Assembly (NCBI RefSeq): GCF_028858725.1
Contig: NC_084767.1
Location: 20,413,895-20,477,894 of the forward strand
DNA: 64,000 bases
Origin: Colius striatus
Taxonomy: Eukaryota > Chordata > Aves > Coliiformes > Coliidae
Reading direction: 5' to 3'
This document shows positions 40,801-53,389 of this stretch, in pieces (position 1 is the stretch's first letter; each line of letters starts with the position of its first letter). The position numbers and the translations under genes are program-made. The notes beneath the pieces are model-generated. The model was not told where the DNA came from. It was given only the letters and a program-made list of their open reading frames with translations, and did not search any database.

Positions 40801-43800
40801 ACTTTCCTTAATCCACAGCAGTGTCTTGGAAAAAAAAAATAAACAACAAAATAAACAACATATTCTATCTTGTCAAAGCATACCCAGGTAACCTCATCAT
40901 GCCTGGGCAGCTTGTGCTGGAGCGAGACTGATGCTTTGAGTGACAGTGAGTCTTCTCTTCAACATCTGGGCAATTTGCAGGATTCTGCCTTCACTGTTGT
41001 AAATGCTGTTGTTCAGTAAATTTTTCATCCAACAGTCCTTGACAGGATTTGTTCCTGTCCTCACTGCTGTGGTTCTCACATTTACACATGGGATTGTTTA
41101 TTGCTGCTTTGTGCTGGAAGTGCTGAGAGCAGCAGACAGGGTTTCTTGGCCTTTGGTACCTCCTGACTCTACAGCATGAACACTGCAGTATTACAGAAAC
41201 CAGACTGGGAAGCCTTTAGTATCTGAGCCTACATGTGGTATGTTAGAGAAGATTGATTTTAAAGAATGCTGTTGTGGGTTTTGAGTTTTATTGCAGACTT
41301 CATTTCTGCAATATTCATTTCTGAGGACCGTGTTGACATCACCTGTAATTCTTGGACTTGTTTCTTTAAAAACACCAATTCTTGCTATAAAGATAGACTA
41401 TCACTAATGAAGTACATGTCTTTCAATATTGATGTATTAAAAAGCTTATCTGCAAGCTTGGTCTCTATATTCACCTCATGCAAATTAAATGCCTTTTTGT
41501 TCTAAGGTCTTGAAGAACTCTCTTAAAAGTCAGATATGCCTGGAGAAAGGCAGCATGTGGACATTGATTAGTTTTATGATGTTTGCTCCTAACTGCATTG
41601 CATTCGATCCTGAAATGAGTCGTGAATCCTGTGTAGTAGGAGGAGAGCATCTATTTGATTTGCACATGACAGTCTATTGATATTAATGGGATAGATGATG
41701 TACAAAGATAACACTTCTGGCACATGAGGTTATGATACACACTAGTTAAAAGGAGCTGGAGTAGGAATACTTTTTACTTCCCAGCCCATCTATTGGCTTA
41801 TGATGTGACCATAAGACAGAGTTACTTCTATGTGCATCTATTCTCACTGCTGTAAAACCAAGGTCATTATTTGTTAGTCATTGTTAGTTAACATTCCAGC
41901 TTCCTGGAGGAGAGCTGCTGCATGCTCACTGTTTATTTTTGTGGACAAAGCATTTGTTTCTGCAGAAACTTAACACTGTATTAAGACTTCTTTTTCCATA
42001 CTATGATTTTCCCCAGTTGTTTTTCGCAATATAAATACTACGGAAAGGTTTTTTAAACATCGAAAGAATTAAAGATTAGATGGTCTTCATTCTGGCAAAA
42101 GAAGAGAAGCACATAAGTGAAATGATGTGGATTTGCTTTTGTTTCTGTCCATGTCAGAAAATAGACTCCCTTTATTCCAAGTGTAAGTAACACTGGGGAA
42201 GGGAGTGCGTGGAGTGTAACCAAATGTGAAAATAAGGCTGAAGGTAAAGGAAACACCTCTGTGCAGGGAGCACAAGCCAGGGCAGCATGAAAGGGCTGGT
42301 GGGGATCCTTAGCACCAAATAGAGCACAGCTTTTCAAGGAAGGACATGGGGTGGGAAGGGCCAGAGGGAGAACAGCCTCCATAAACCACGGCAGCCTTTT
42401 CCTTATTTCTCGTCTTCTCACTCCATCCACAGCCCTTAAGATGTCTTCAGGGTGTTTGTAGCTGTGAGTGCAGTAATAAGTAGAGATAACTGAGCTGAAA
42501 GGAAAATGAGTTTGATAGAAACTGATGCACTGTTCTTTGCATGGACTTTGCAGAAATATCGATCCCTTGTCTCACTAGTTTAAAAATGCAGTTACCAACA
42601 TAGTGTAGAGACTGCTGTGTAGGGAGTCCCTGTTTATTGAAGGGTAGAGGGGAACCTCAGGCCTATGTTTCCAGATTTCTCTTCAGTGTTTTTTGTGTTC
42701 CAGTACTGCAGAAGTTAGAACCAACTAACAGTGGGTTAAGAATAATTAGGAGGTGTGAGGATAACAAAGGGAGTCTTCTGTTAATTTTTTTTACAAAAAA
42801 ACTGAAGCCTTTAGAATTGTCACCTTTCAATCTTGCAGGCAAACAGAAAAGTATAGTGAATTTTACTGTGTGCCTGTAGAGGCCACTGCAATGTAGAGAA
42901 TCCTCCAAGAGCTGCCACTGGTAAAGCTCAGATTAGTGGAATAAATTCCGTCTCTGAAAAACTAATTCATGTACAGTAGCCACAAAGTTGATCTGCATTG
43001 GGGAACTGAAATCTGTGTGCTGTCTATTTTCAGGTAGTGTGGAGTAGGAAACAGGAGAGACCTGGGTAACACTGGTACATAAATATGTGTTGAGAAGCAA
43101 GTTCAGCAAACATTCTCCTTGAAGTTTTGAGTTGTTCTCCAAAAGGTGGAGAGAGAACTCCAGGGTACATCTCAATAATGTCTGGATAAGCTACTATTTT
43201 GCTTTCTTTCCTGTGTGAATTAGAATAGATCTAGTTAAAAGTCTGTGACAGTTACTTATGAAGGGGACAACACTGGCAAACACATTGCTATGCTCTTACT
43301 TTCTGAGGTTCTCACTGTCAACACGGATGTGTGATACACGTGTTTGATACCAGTTCGTCTGCCTTTGTCCTTTCTGCCCCAAGTTTTCTTCTTTTCTGGT
43401 TAAAACTCAAACCCAGAATAGACAGGAAATACCCATACCCAAGTCCTCTTGGCTGTGACAGGAATTTGGACTTTATACCTCCCAGGGAACAAAATTTTGA
43501 TTCTTGAGGATAAAGATAGCAATTATATCTGTAAAATATAAACTAAAAAACCCCTCCAAACCTTAACAGGGCTTTTCATTGTTTAGCTTATCCATCTCTA
43601 AAGCCTTTTATGTAAGCCACTGTATGATATTGGCACTGTTTCACATGATCTGCCAAAGACAATGATCTTTTTGTGGACTATCACACTTGAAGTTGTGTCC
43701 TTGGAGAAGGAGTCTCCCTCTCATGATTTTTCTTAAGCTAGTCTCATCTCTCATGACTTTTAACAACTCTTCTGAGGAATAATGTTCCTTCCTGCCTCCT

Positions 43801-45599
43801 GGCATGGTTGTCAGTATGTTTATTAATAAACAGCATTTTGACCCTCAGCTGGAATAAATGAGTCCTTGCTTCCATATGAGCTAGAATGGTCACCTGACAC
43901 CAAGGACAGATTTGCCCATCCAGAAAACCCTCACTCCCTGCTCGTGGGAGAGACGGTGCTGCTGGAGGTGGCCCTGGTTGGTGCAGCCGTGTAGTGGTGT
44001 GAGGTGTGAGGGGAAGGGGCTCCCCGAGTCCATTCAGCCACCGGCTCCCTACGGGCAGACTGTACTTTCCAGGGATTGACTCTAGGTGTAGGTTTCTGAA
44101 CCAAGATGTTGCTCTCTGTGTTAGCTCTAGAAGGGAGAGCATCAGTCAGTACTGACCCTCTGTGGCTGATGGCAGAATTGCTGTCTCTGGGTGGAATGCT
44201 CACGCCTCCTGTACAAGTGGGAGTTTTTGGTGGGCCAAAAGCACTGGGGAAACTAAATGAAGTAGATTAAAATATTCAACATACCAGTTTTAATCTCCGC
44301 TAAGTATGTCTATTGATACTTATGCTTTTGAACAAACTTCCACCTGTAAAGCATACAAAATACCTCCAGATCAGTCAGTAGAAGCTTTGGGCGCTCCTGT
44401 GAATGTGAGCCTGCTTTAACGGCAACCTATGTTACTGTTCACAAAGGGGTTACATCTGAGAAAGGGTTGCTAAGTATAATTTCACTTATTTTAGGGTGCA
44501 AGGTTCCAGGAAGTATGTACTGTAAATATGGCTCAGCTTCTCTATTTTTGTAAGCCATTGCTAAAAATCAGTTTGGTACTTGAAAAAATATGTAGTTGGC
44601 TGGATAGTTAAATTGTAAAAGAATAAAACAGAATAAAACTTAAAAAAAATCAGTGTCAGCAATTAGGTGCTTTGCTCCCTCTGACCTTTGCAGGGCCCCA
44701 GGGGTGTTGTCCCGTGCGTGCAGGCCAGGGTGGGAGGGAAAGATTTCAGTATGCTGATGGAGGCTCTGAGGTTATTGGATTTGTCGCAGGAGTCTCAGAG
44801 GAGAGTGATCAGTCTTGCTTCTTCTCCATTAGAAGGCACCAGAGATCTACCATGGTGCTCCCATGTCAGCAACTGGGGAAAGCTGGAGGTGGCTCTTTTG
44901 CATAACGGATACCGTGGTAAGCCCAATTCTCTTCCCCAAGCTTCTGCTTGGCATGTTTGGCTGTAGCACACCCCACCACTGCAGTGATCTCTGCTGCACA
45001 TGGGCATTTCACTTTGCTTCCCAGCTCTGATGTGTCACATCTTCATTTGTTGCCCAGAGGTGTCCTTGTGCAGTGTGAGTCTGCAGTGGGATGGGGTATC
45101 TGCTGCTGCTGCATGCCTGAATCCTGATCTCTCGATTTTCCTGCTCCTGGGTCTGTCTTCTAGGAAGTGTTTTTGTTGTAAGAAGCCTGAGGAAAAGCTA
45201 TACAAATTATGTGACATAAGCTTTAAAGCACATTTTGGACACGTAGCTCATAGGTACACATAGGCCAGGTGGTAGCCTCACCGCCAAGTACCTGGGGCTG
45301 AGCTCAGGTGGACCTTGCAATCCTTCAGGCTGCGGGCTCTCCCTCGGAGGCTGGGAGGTTGGCAGTGATTGGGGAATTACTAGCTGGGCTAGAGGCAGAG
45401 AGCTCAGCACACTGTGGAGCTGACCCCTTCCAGAAGAGGGTAACTTCTTACTTTGAGATGAGCTATATCTGGGTAGGTGGGGCGGAGTTTCAGAGCCTGA
45501 CCCTACCCTTATCGAAAGCAATAAAGATCTATGGCGTCGCATGAGCGAAAAAGAAGGAATAAACCCCCGCCTGACCCGCAGCAAAAGAAACGGTTAGAG
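37891..45599. other. Non-coding stretch between CpG islands C and D
   Basis: No recognisable exon, RNA gene or transposon. Composition is AT-rich, notably 39580-39920 and 40640-40870. Short GT/CA-type runs occur near 40448-40475 but are too short to call a microsatellite. It is intergenic, or the first intron of a distal transcript starting in island C. Confidence 0.5.
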
Positions 45600-46000
45600 C
45601 AAGCATCTCGAAAGGGCAGAAGGGTTTCCGCTGTGGCGGGGTGATCAGAGAAGCCCGTCCCTCCCCGGGAAGAGCCGCGGCGCGGGGCCGGCGGGTGCTG
45701 CCGGCGGAGCGGCTGTCGGTGACCGGCGCTACCGCCCCGCCAGCGGGGCCCGCGGCTGCGACGGCGCCTGCGGGGCGCGTCCCCACGCGCGGGGCTCCTC
45801 CCGTGCCGCCGAGGGGAAACTCCCCTTGGGGGCGGCCGGAGCTCGCGGGGCGGGCGGCGGCGCGGCCGCTCCGGCTGCTCGGCTTCGCGGCTCCGCTCCT
45901 CGCGGCCGCCGCCGCGGGTTGCTGCCGCCTGCGCCGGCGGCTGCTAGGTCCCGCCCGCGGTCCCCTGCCCTCCCCGAGGTAGGTGCCTCCGGTTGTGCGC
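45600..46000 (+). promoter_or_regulatory. CpG island D, probable STK32A promoter and first non-coding exon
   Basis: Sharp GC-rich, CpG-dense island about 3.4 kb upstream of the STK32A start codon, with GGGGCGGGC at 45847-45855 and further GC-box-like runs. A good plus-strand donor, CCCGAG then GTAGGT, follows 45978. A good acceptor (polypyrimidine then CTAG) ends at 49290, just before the coding exon. The simplest model is a non-coding first exon ending at 45978, spliced over 3312 bases to 49291. No TATA box is seen. The promoter call rests on position, orientation and these splice sites. Confidence 0.68.
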
Positions 46001-48785
46001 TCCAGATAGGGGTCTGCAGTAGCTCCGTGTTGATCTGCTTCCCCCGCAGCTTGGGCGGGGGGATTGCTTACTGCTGGCGGCAGCTCGGGGTAAGGGGTTG
46101 GCAGGCAGTAACTTGATCTCTGCCCGCAGAAGGGTAAAGCTTTTTCAGGCTGGGACATCGCACGGTCACGCTGCCGGTGGAAGGGCTCCAGCGGGGCGAG
46201 AACTGAGGGGATACCGATCTACCTGCTGTCGTCCTCCCTGAGGTCCATTGTGGCTGCAGAAGAGTTCAGAATAGTTTTTCTGGAACAAAAATGATAGGAT
46301 GGTGTCATGTATTGCTGTGTTATTGCCTAGTTTCAGTTCAACAGAACAGCAGCACCCTCCCCTAAGCACTACAACCATGAAGAGGTGCTGAGAGAAATTG
46401 TTTGTGAACCACTCTGAGTTAGTGGTCCTCCTCCAAGGAAGCCGCTCACCTTTCGTGTGCATGTCTAACACTTTCCTTTGTCCAGCTGAGCCCTTTTCCC
46501 CATCAGAGAGCACAGCCTGCTTCGAGCAGGACTGTAAAACTCCGATGATGGCACTCGAGTAGTTCCATTTCCTCTGCTTTGCTTTGGTTTTACATTTACC
46601 TGTTGAGGATAAAATCTTCTTGGCTGTGTGAAGGTGTGCTGCCTGGCTCTGGGGATGGGAGCCTGAGCATTCCCAAGCAGTTGCTTTCACATGTGTGTAA
46701 AATTTACACAGTGCCTGCTAGAGTAGTTGATGATACCCTGGGACTGCTGAGGGGACGCCAGGATAAGTGGAGATGCTGCCACGGTGCTCACGGAATGAGC
46801 GGTCCAAGCAAGTGGTCCAAGTTAAAGTGGAGGCATTAGTCATCTTGGCCCGAGGGAAAGGAATTATTTTAATCATTTTGTGACTTTGCGGTGTGAAACA
46901 GGAAAAGATGTGTCATTGCTATACCTCGGGCAGTTTCTAAAGATACAAATCCTAGTACTCAGACTAGTGTAACTTCAAGGAATACCTATGCTCCTTCCCC
47001 CTAACATTTATACATTGACATATCAAAATAAATTAAGCTACAGATTCTTCTTACACAAGAAAATTTCCTTGAGCAGCTGACCTTGGCTGACACTGATAAG
47101 ATCACTGTGATGTAGAAGCATCAGTATGTGAAGTTGATTTATGGCTATTAAATCTGAAAGTGTGCTTTTCCTCTGAAGAATGAGTTTAGGGGCTTGAAAA
47201 GTGGTGCTGCTGTGGTTGTTTCACTCTGAAGGCTTGAACTGTTCCTTTCAGAGGCACTGATAGGGATCTTAAAAATTTGCTGCTTCATTTATTTCATTGT
47301 TTTATCTTGTTTCAGTTCTCTGAGATGATAAATCATAAATCTCTGAGACGATAAACTCCCCTGCTGTTTGCTGGGAATAGTGGGATCTATGTAAACCACA
47401 GCAGCAGTGGGAGTGGGTTGCAGTTGAGATTGTAAAATGCCTTGGACAGAGGATGCCTGTGTGCTGCCTCTGTCTGCTCTTTTCTGGATTCCTCTTGGTA
47501 GCTGTGGGAGATCCTCTGGGGAGAGGTGGAGGACCTCTTGGCTCCTGATGACATGGGGACGATGCAGTCAGCAATACATTGTTTTGGCAGCTGCTGCACC
47601 TTGATCCACAGCTGGATTCCCAGGATTGTCATGTTAGGGATGGATTTTACATTGCTGCAGTATGGTTCAGGAATCCACCCAAATATAGGTGTTGCATTAA
47701 ACTTCAGGCAAGCTTTGGCACTTGAAGTAATCATCCTGACCCAGAGTGTGAGGTTAGGACTCTTGGCTGAGTGGTGGAGATAAAATTATCTGGAGAGAAG
47801 GAGCTGAGTGTGCTTGTGCGAGGAACCCACAGCATCCCACATCAGTCTCAGTTCCAAGGCTGTCCCAATAATCCTCTTTTCTCCACCATTTTTCTCCCCA
47901 TTATTCCTCCCTTTTGTGCTTCAATGACACGATTTTGTTACTTTAAAGTAAAAAAGTGAAGCTGCTTACTAGCTATGTTTCCAGAGTGTAGATCTGAGGA
48001 AAACAGGTAAGGCTGCATTGCATCCTTAAGTGTCCGATGAAAACATGAATGCCCTGGAGAACACTTCTGGCTGGACAAGGTCCAGGTTGTTGCTCCCTCA
48101 TTCTATTCTTTTAGGGCTTTGTACTTCCAACAAGAGATAAATGTATATTTCACAGGAATATCAGTATAAAAATAAGCATAGTAAGATGCTTTGCATGTAA
48201 ACACTTTAAAAATAGAACTACTACTGTACCCAAATAAGATCATTCAAGCTGCTTTGAGTGTCACTTACCTGTACAGAATGATATGCTCCAGCATGCACAT
48301 ACGTGTTCAGAGAGAACTGGAAAACTAAAACCATTGTTGTCTGCAAGTGAACGAACTGTCCTGCAGCATCAAAGGAAAACCAGCCACTACAGCCAGCACT
48401 GAACCATCAATCAGAAGGTTTTCTTTTTTGTTCATAGTTCATATCCAAATTTTTTTAAAAGAACTAAATGATAACTGCACCTTGATTTTCAGTGAAATCT
48501 TCTCATTAAAAATCATAGAATCATGTGTGATTTTGTCCCAAATGAAAGACTTTTGTGAGAGCTTAAATCAAAATGATGACAGCTCAAATTTCTTAAGTAG
48601 CTTGCACACTTCCATACGGTCTTAATTGTCCAAAGATCCTTTCTGATTTTATCTAGCCAAGTCGCTATGGCCATTTATTTTGGATATTGACCTCACTACA
48701 GTCAGTCATGATTGAAGCTACAAAATGCAATATGTTGGATGATGCAGCAAAAATGAGCCAGATCCCTTTTTTCTATAGTAGCTAG
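45979..48785 (+). other. Probable first intron of STK32A, left part
   Basis: No recognisable exon, RNA gene or transposon apart from the CR1 copy that follows it. It is assigned as intron because it lies between the donor after 45978 and the acceptor at 49290. Confidence 0.5.
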
Positions 48786-49050
48786 CAACAGGACAAGGGG
48801 TAATGGGATGAAGCTGGAACACAAAAAGTTCCACTTAAATATAAGAAAGAACTATTTCACTGTTCAGGTGAGGGAGCAGCGGAACAGGCTGCCCAGGGGG
48901 GTTGTGGAGTCTCCTTCCTTGGAGGTCTTCAAGACTCGCCTGGACATGTTCCTACGTGACCTGCTCTAGGTGACCCTGCTTCTGCAGGGGGGGTGGACTA
49001 GATGATCCCTAAAGGTCCCTTCCAACCCCTACCATTCTATGATTCTATGA
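48786..49050 (+). mobile_element. CR1 LINE 3' end, 5'-truncated
   Basis: Plus-strand CR1 tail: GGACAAGGGGTAATGGG near the left edge, GGAACAGGCTGCCCAGG, GTGGAGTCTCCTTCCTTGGA, TTGGA-like GTGGACTAGATGAT, and a terminal CCATTCTATGATTCTATGA. About 265 bases, severely 5'-truncated and non-functional. It resembles the copy at 15.9 kb more than the one at 52.5 kb. It sits in the inferred first intron of STK32A, about 240 bases before the acceptor of the first coding exon. Confidence 0.96.
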
Positions 49051-49290
49051 CCCTTAGATCTTTCAGTCTATTAGTTTGTTTCTACACTTCCCTTAGTGGG
49101 CAACAGTCCTGGTCTCGATTCCAAAGTTGTAAGGTTACTGGATTTCTTTAGTAAGCTCCATTATAATGTGCTTTTCCTGTGATACTCAGTTTTGTGTCCA
49201 GAGCAGTGAACCTTCAGTGAGAAATCTGCAAGCTGCAAAATGCTTCTTAATCCTGAATTATGATGAATTTTTGCCTCCTGCCTTCTCTAG

Positions 49291-49422
49291 GAGGCACCAG
49301 GAGAATACTGACTGGGTCTGCTGTGAGTGACCCGTGGGTAACGCAGTCCTGGAGGCACCAACTTCAAGGGTGGTAATGTAACTGAGAGAAGTGAAGAAAC
49401 CTGAGCCGGGACTGAACACACC
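49291..49422 (+). promoter_or_regulatory. STK32A: STK32A 5' untranslated part of the first coding exon, with start-stop uORF
   Basis: The exon is inferred to start after a good acceptor, a pyrimidine-rich tract ending CTTCTCTAG at 49290. The leader holds one upstream ATG at 49376-49378, followed at once by TAA at 49379-49381: a minimal ATG-stop element 41 bases before the main ATG. A TGA at 49402-49404 is in frame with the main start and closes the frame, so translation of STK32A cannot begin further upstream in this exon. The acceptor is predicted, not proven. Confidence 0.65.
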
Positions 49423-49474
49423 ATGGGAGCAAACACCTCCAGCAAGTCACCACCCTTTGATGAAAATGAAGATG
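49423..49474 (+). CDS. STK32A: STK32A coding exon 1 (YANK1 kinase N-terminus)
   Basis: ATG at 49423 in a strong context (A at -3, G at +4) opens 17 codons reading MGANTSSKSPPFDENED, then one G before the donor GTAAGA at 49475. This is the N-terminus of serine/threonine kinase 32A; the FDENED segment is typical of the STK32 (YANK) family and MGANTS is typical of the A member. Gly2 with Ser6 fits an N-myristoylation signal, so the kinase is probably membrane-associated. The exon ends in phase 1 and joins exactly to the TC at 58187 to make Val18. An in-frame TGA six codons upstream supports this start. Confidence 0.95.
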
Positions 49475-52400
49475 GTAAGAGCTTTTTCTAGTTGTTGTCC
49501 AGGACTGTCCACCTGTGCAGAGACTGTGACTCTGAGAGTGACCACCAGCTCCCGTGCTGGGGTTGCAAACACCCAGATGTCTTATTTAAACAGGGATGTG
49601 TCAAAGTCTGAAGCAGCAGTGTGCCCTTGGTCTACTACAGAGCTGTGGCCATGTCTCAGGTGGTTCTTCTGCCTCTCCTTTCTGTATTGGGAGAATAACT
49701 TGGCAGAGATTTTGTCTCTGGGACAATGCAAGGTACTTCGAAGGCAGGGAAGAAATGCTGCTCTGGAGGCAGGGGAGGTTTGTTCTGGAGATTATAGCAC
49801 AGGGAAAACTGGTATGAAGCGTGGTGTGAAGATAGCTTGAGGAATGCATGTTCCAATCCCTGCTTTGGGCTTAGTGGGACCACCACCAAGAGAGACCTGG
49901 TCAGCAGCAGCAGAGGTGGAGATTCCTGGTGACTTCCCAGCTGAGTAGTCCTACTACTAGCACTGTGAGACTAACACTTAGGCTTGGTCATCTGGTAAAG
50001 GAGAACACACTACTGAGAGCAGTACTGGAGGCCAGTGTCACTCTGCTCCCAAGATTATAGAGCAGTCATTATAAGATTGTTCCATAAATACATTTCCTGT
50101 GGCATGAGTCAGCTTGCTATTTGCCAAATGGGCATTCACCTAGGTACAATAATGAAGTGCAGATGTAGGTAAATACAAATACATAGAAATAAAAATAAAA
50201 CATATCAGAACCTAGACAACCCATAAACTGCTGTCCCACAGGTTAGAACTCTAGTCAGGGAGGACGTAATCCTCATTACTGGGGAAAGGAGGGGAATGTT
50301 GGCCAAAACCTGGTCTTTTTCACTCAACTCCTTCAGGAAGCTCCTTGAGGAGGAGCACACTTTCATTCTATAAATCCAATGAGTACATCCAGAGTAGCAG
50401 CCTTAGTGCTTGTGGCACAGAAGCCTTCTGCCTGGCCTCCTGCCACTGTTCGGTCTTTGTGCACAGCCACCAATGCACACGGATGCTTGGGGAAGGGAAA
50501 AGTCCTTCTGCAGAGCAGGGTGTTCCCCTCGCTGCCCTGATCCACCTTGCTGGCATTCAGCCCTTCCCTATGCACCTCTGCTCGTCATCCCATGGAGAAC
50601 GGTGTGCACTTTAGGTTCTGTGTTCGCTGCTGTTGTCTTCCAGACACAAAGGGAGCCAGTGAATTGCTCCGTCCTGGTGCTCTGCAGGACTGTGCCCATG
50701 CTGCCAGCTGCATGTGTGTGGCTGTTTGCCTAAATTGGTGGCAGTTTCCAAGTTATTAATGCAACTGCTGGTGATTTTTCTTTCTTTTTTTTCATTTCCC
50801 CCCTGCGCTATTATTTTAGTACAAAAGAAATCTGTGCTGTGAGGTTTCGCTGGAGATTTTATTCCTGGTGTATGTAAATACTCAGTAATGGCACCTCTCA
50901 TACATGTCACCCTGAGCTAGCACAGGTAGTTTAGTACTTTTCACATTCCTGAACATCTTATTTGGGGTGATGTGTCACAACTGTGAGACTGACTGTAACA
51001 AACTGAATTTTCCTTGGAATGGGTGGTGTCTCTGCTGAGTCTCTCTCTGTATTTGACGTGTTTTGTGACTGAGAAATAAATAACACCCCAAGCAATGCAG
51101 TTAACCTGTGCAAGGTGACTGTCCTTGGGGCAGTAAATCTTCTTGGACAGGTGATCTCTGTGAGAGCCATTTCTGTGCTTGGAAAAGGCTTGGTTTCAGC
51201 AAACAAAACCTGGCAGTATGTGAAGTCCCTGTTAGCTCTGTGGCAGAGGGCACAGGGCTTTCCAAGTGTGAAATGCCATACCCCATGTTCAGTATGTTTG
51301 TGTGTTGTGTTCACAAGTCAAGGGAAAGGCCCAGTCCTGACCATCTGAAGGGGTTCAGTATTGATTTGTTGAGTTTCAGTTGCCTCAGGAGTCACTCTTG
51401 CACTCAGATAGAGTGTCCAGGCCAGTGCACTTGTGCTTTCATGGCCCTGTCAAAATTTAAAATGTGGTAGCATATTTTTTCTCTAATTAGTCACATTTTA
51501 ATATACTGGGGGAAGAGAAATGTGATTGAAATGGACATGTCCTGTATTAACTTTTCCCTTATCTTGGGAAGTTTGTGACCAGAGACTGTATCATTGTAGA
51601 TGCCACAATCTTATCCTTATTCTAATTTAAATGAAAATAGAAATGAATTAAGAGCTACTGGGTACATCAGGATGCAGCACAATGCCTCTTCTGCTCCATG
51701 AGCCTGGCAGGTCACTCCACTGGGCTAGGGATGGTGGAGAGCAGTCCCACTTCTTTGGCTGTGACCTGGAGAGACTTTTCATCTGAGACCTGTGTAGATG
51801 CAAACAGCAACAGCGTGAGTGGCATTAAGTGTGCTGATGAGAGGAAGGCACCTGATTCTTCACAGCCTGAATTCCACCTCTGGCAGTTGAGTGCTGCAGC
51901 TGCATCCACTGCTGGGTGGTTGACTGTCCAGTTGTCAGACAGACAGATGCTGTTTGCTGGGGGCTTTGCTGCTCTCCACTGCCAGGGGAGGAGGAGACAC
52001 ACTGGTTTAATGAGCATTTTGCCGTGGCACCCAAGAATTGAATCCGTTTCTCAGAAAAATGTGCTGTAATGTTCTATGATTTCTTTATGCTACCTCTCAA
52101 TTTGCTTAAAAATAACTAAAATGACCACTGACATGGGAGACTACTCAGGCAGTTGCAACAAGGTGAAACTGAGTTGACTCAAGGGTAAAAACATCTGGAT
52201 TTATATTGTGCAAATTACTTCCCCTTCCTCTGCTTCTGTTCTTTGGCAGTGAGCTCCCTTCTGCCCCTCAGCTTGGCCCTTGGCTTCATGGAGTGTGGCA
52301 GACCTTCCTACTGTCTGCCAGAGCCAGGCAGCTTGGCTCCCACCTCGCTTGGGCTCCCCTCATCCTTTCATATGCACACATGGTCATAGTGCTTCTTGCA

Positions 52401-52502
52401 CGATTTTCAAAATGGCTGTTGCTGTAATTTGCTATAATTAACCTTTTTTTTCCCATGCTGATGTCATGCTCAGTATAGAACAGGGAGTGACAGGACCTCT
52501 GT
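49475..52502 (+). other. STK32A intron after coding exon 1, left part
   Basis: Part of an 8712-base intron (49475-58186). No further exon, RNA gene or transposon is recognised in this section. Confidence 0.7.
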
Positions 52503-53389
52503 CTCAGTTATGACACCAAACTGGGAGGATTGGCTGATTCCCCAGAAGGCTGTGCTGCCATTCAGTGAGATCTGACCAGCTTGAGAGTTGGGCAGAGAGG
52601 AACCTCATGAGGTTCAACAAGGGCACGTGCAGGGTCCTGCATCTGGGGAGGAACAACTCCATGCACCAGGACAGGTTGGGGATTGACCTGCTGGAGAGCA
52701 ACTCCCAGAGAGTGTCCTGGGAGTTCTGGTTGATAACAAACTAAACATGAGCCAGCAATGTGCCCTCTTGGGAAAGAAGGCCAATGACATTTTGGGATGT
52801 ATTAAGAAGAATGTGGCCTCCAGGCCAAGGGAGGTTCTCCTCCCCCTCTACTCTGCCCTGGTTGAGGCCCCATCTGGAGTACTGCATCCAGTTCTGGGCT
52901 TCTCAGCTCAAGGGATACAGGGAACTATTGGAGAAAGTCCAGTGCAGGGCTACCAAGATGATGAGGGGACTGGAACATCTTTCTTATGAGGAAAGTCTGC
53001 CAGACCTGGGACTGTTTAGCCTGGAGAAGACTGAAGGGAAACCTTATCAATGCTTGTAAGTACCTAAAGGGTAGATGTCAGAAGGATGGGGGCGACACTT
53101 TGTAGTGTCCAGTGACAGGCCAAGGGGTAAAAGACATAAGCTGGAACACAGAAAGTTCCATTTAAGCACAAGGAGAGACACAAGGAGAAACTTCTTGTCT
53201 GTAAGGGTGAGGGTGCCCTGGCACAGGCTGCCCAGGGAGGATGTGGAGTCTCCTTCTCTGGGGGTTTTCAAAACCTGCCTGGACATATTCCTGTGTGACC
53301 TGATCTAGGTGGACCTGCTTTAGCAGGGGGGTTGGACTAGATGATCTCTTGAGGTCCCTTCCAACTCCCACCATTCTGTGAATCTGTGA
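52503..53389 (+). mobile_element. CR1 LINE, 3' part of ORF2 plus tail
   Basis: About 890 bases of plus-strand CR1. It starts near the end of the reverse transcriptase, where ACACCAAACTGGGAGG matches the segment encoding DTKLGG. It then runs through the ORF2 C-terminal region (GCAATGTGCCCTCTTGGG, CCCCTCTACTCTGCCCTGG, GAGTACTGCATCCAGTTCTG) and the 3' UTR (GGTTGGACTAGATGATCTC). It ends in CCATTCTGTGAATCTGTGAA. Stops and frame changes break ORF2, so it is dead. The ATTCTGTG-type tail differs from the ATTCTATG tails of the copies at 15.9 and 48.8 kb, which suggests another subfamily. It lies inside the STK32A intron. The left edge is approximate. Confidence 0.95.

Noticed and set aside
45529..46158. 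209-codon minus-strand frame across CpG island D
   Set aside because: GC-rich artefact on the strand opposite the likely STK32A promoter and first exon.
53075..53308. Short open frames inside the CR1 copies at 48.8, 52.5 and 15.9 kb
   Set aside because: They are decayed transposon sequence in mixed frames, not host genes.
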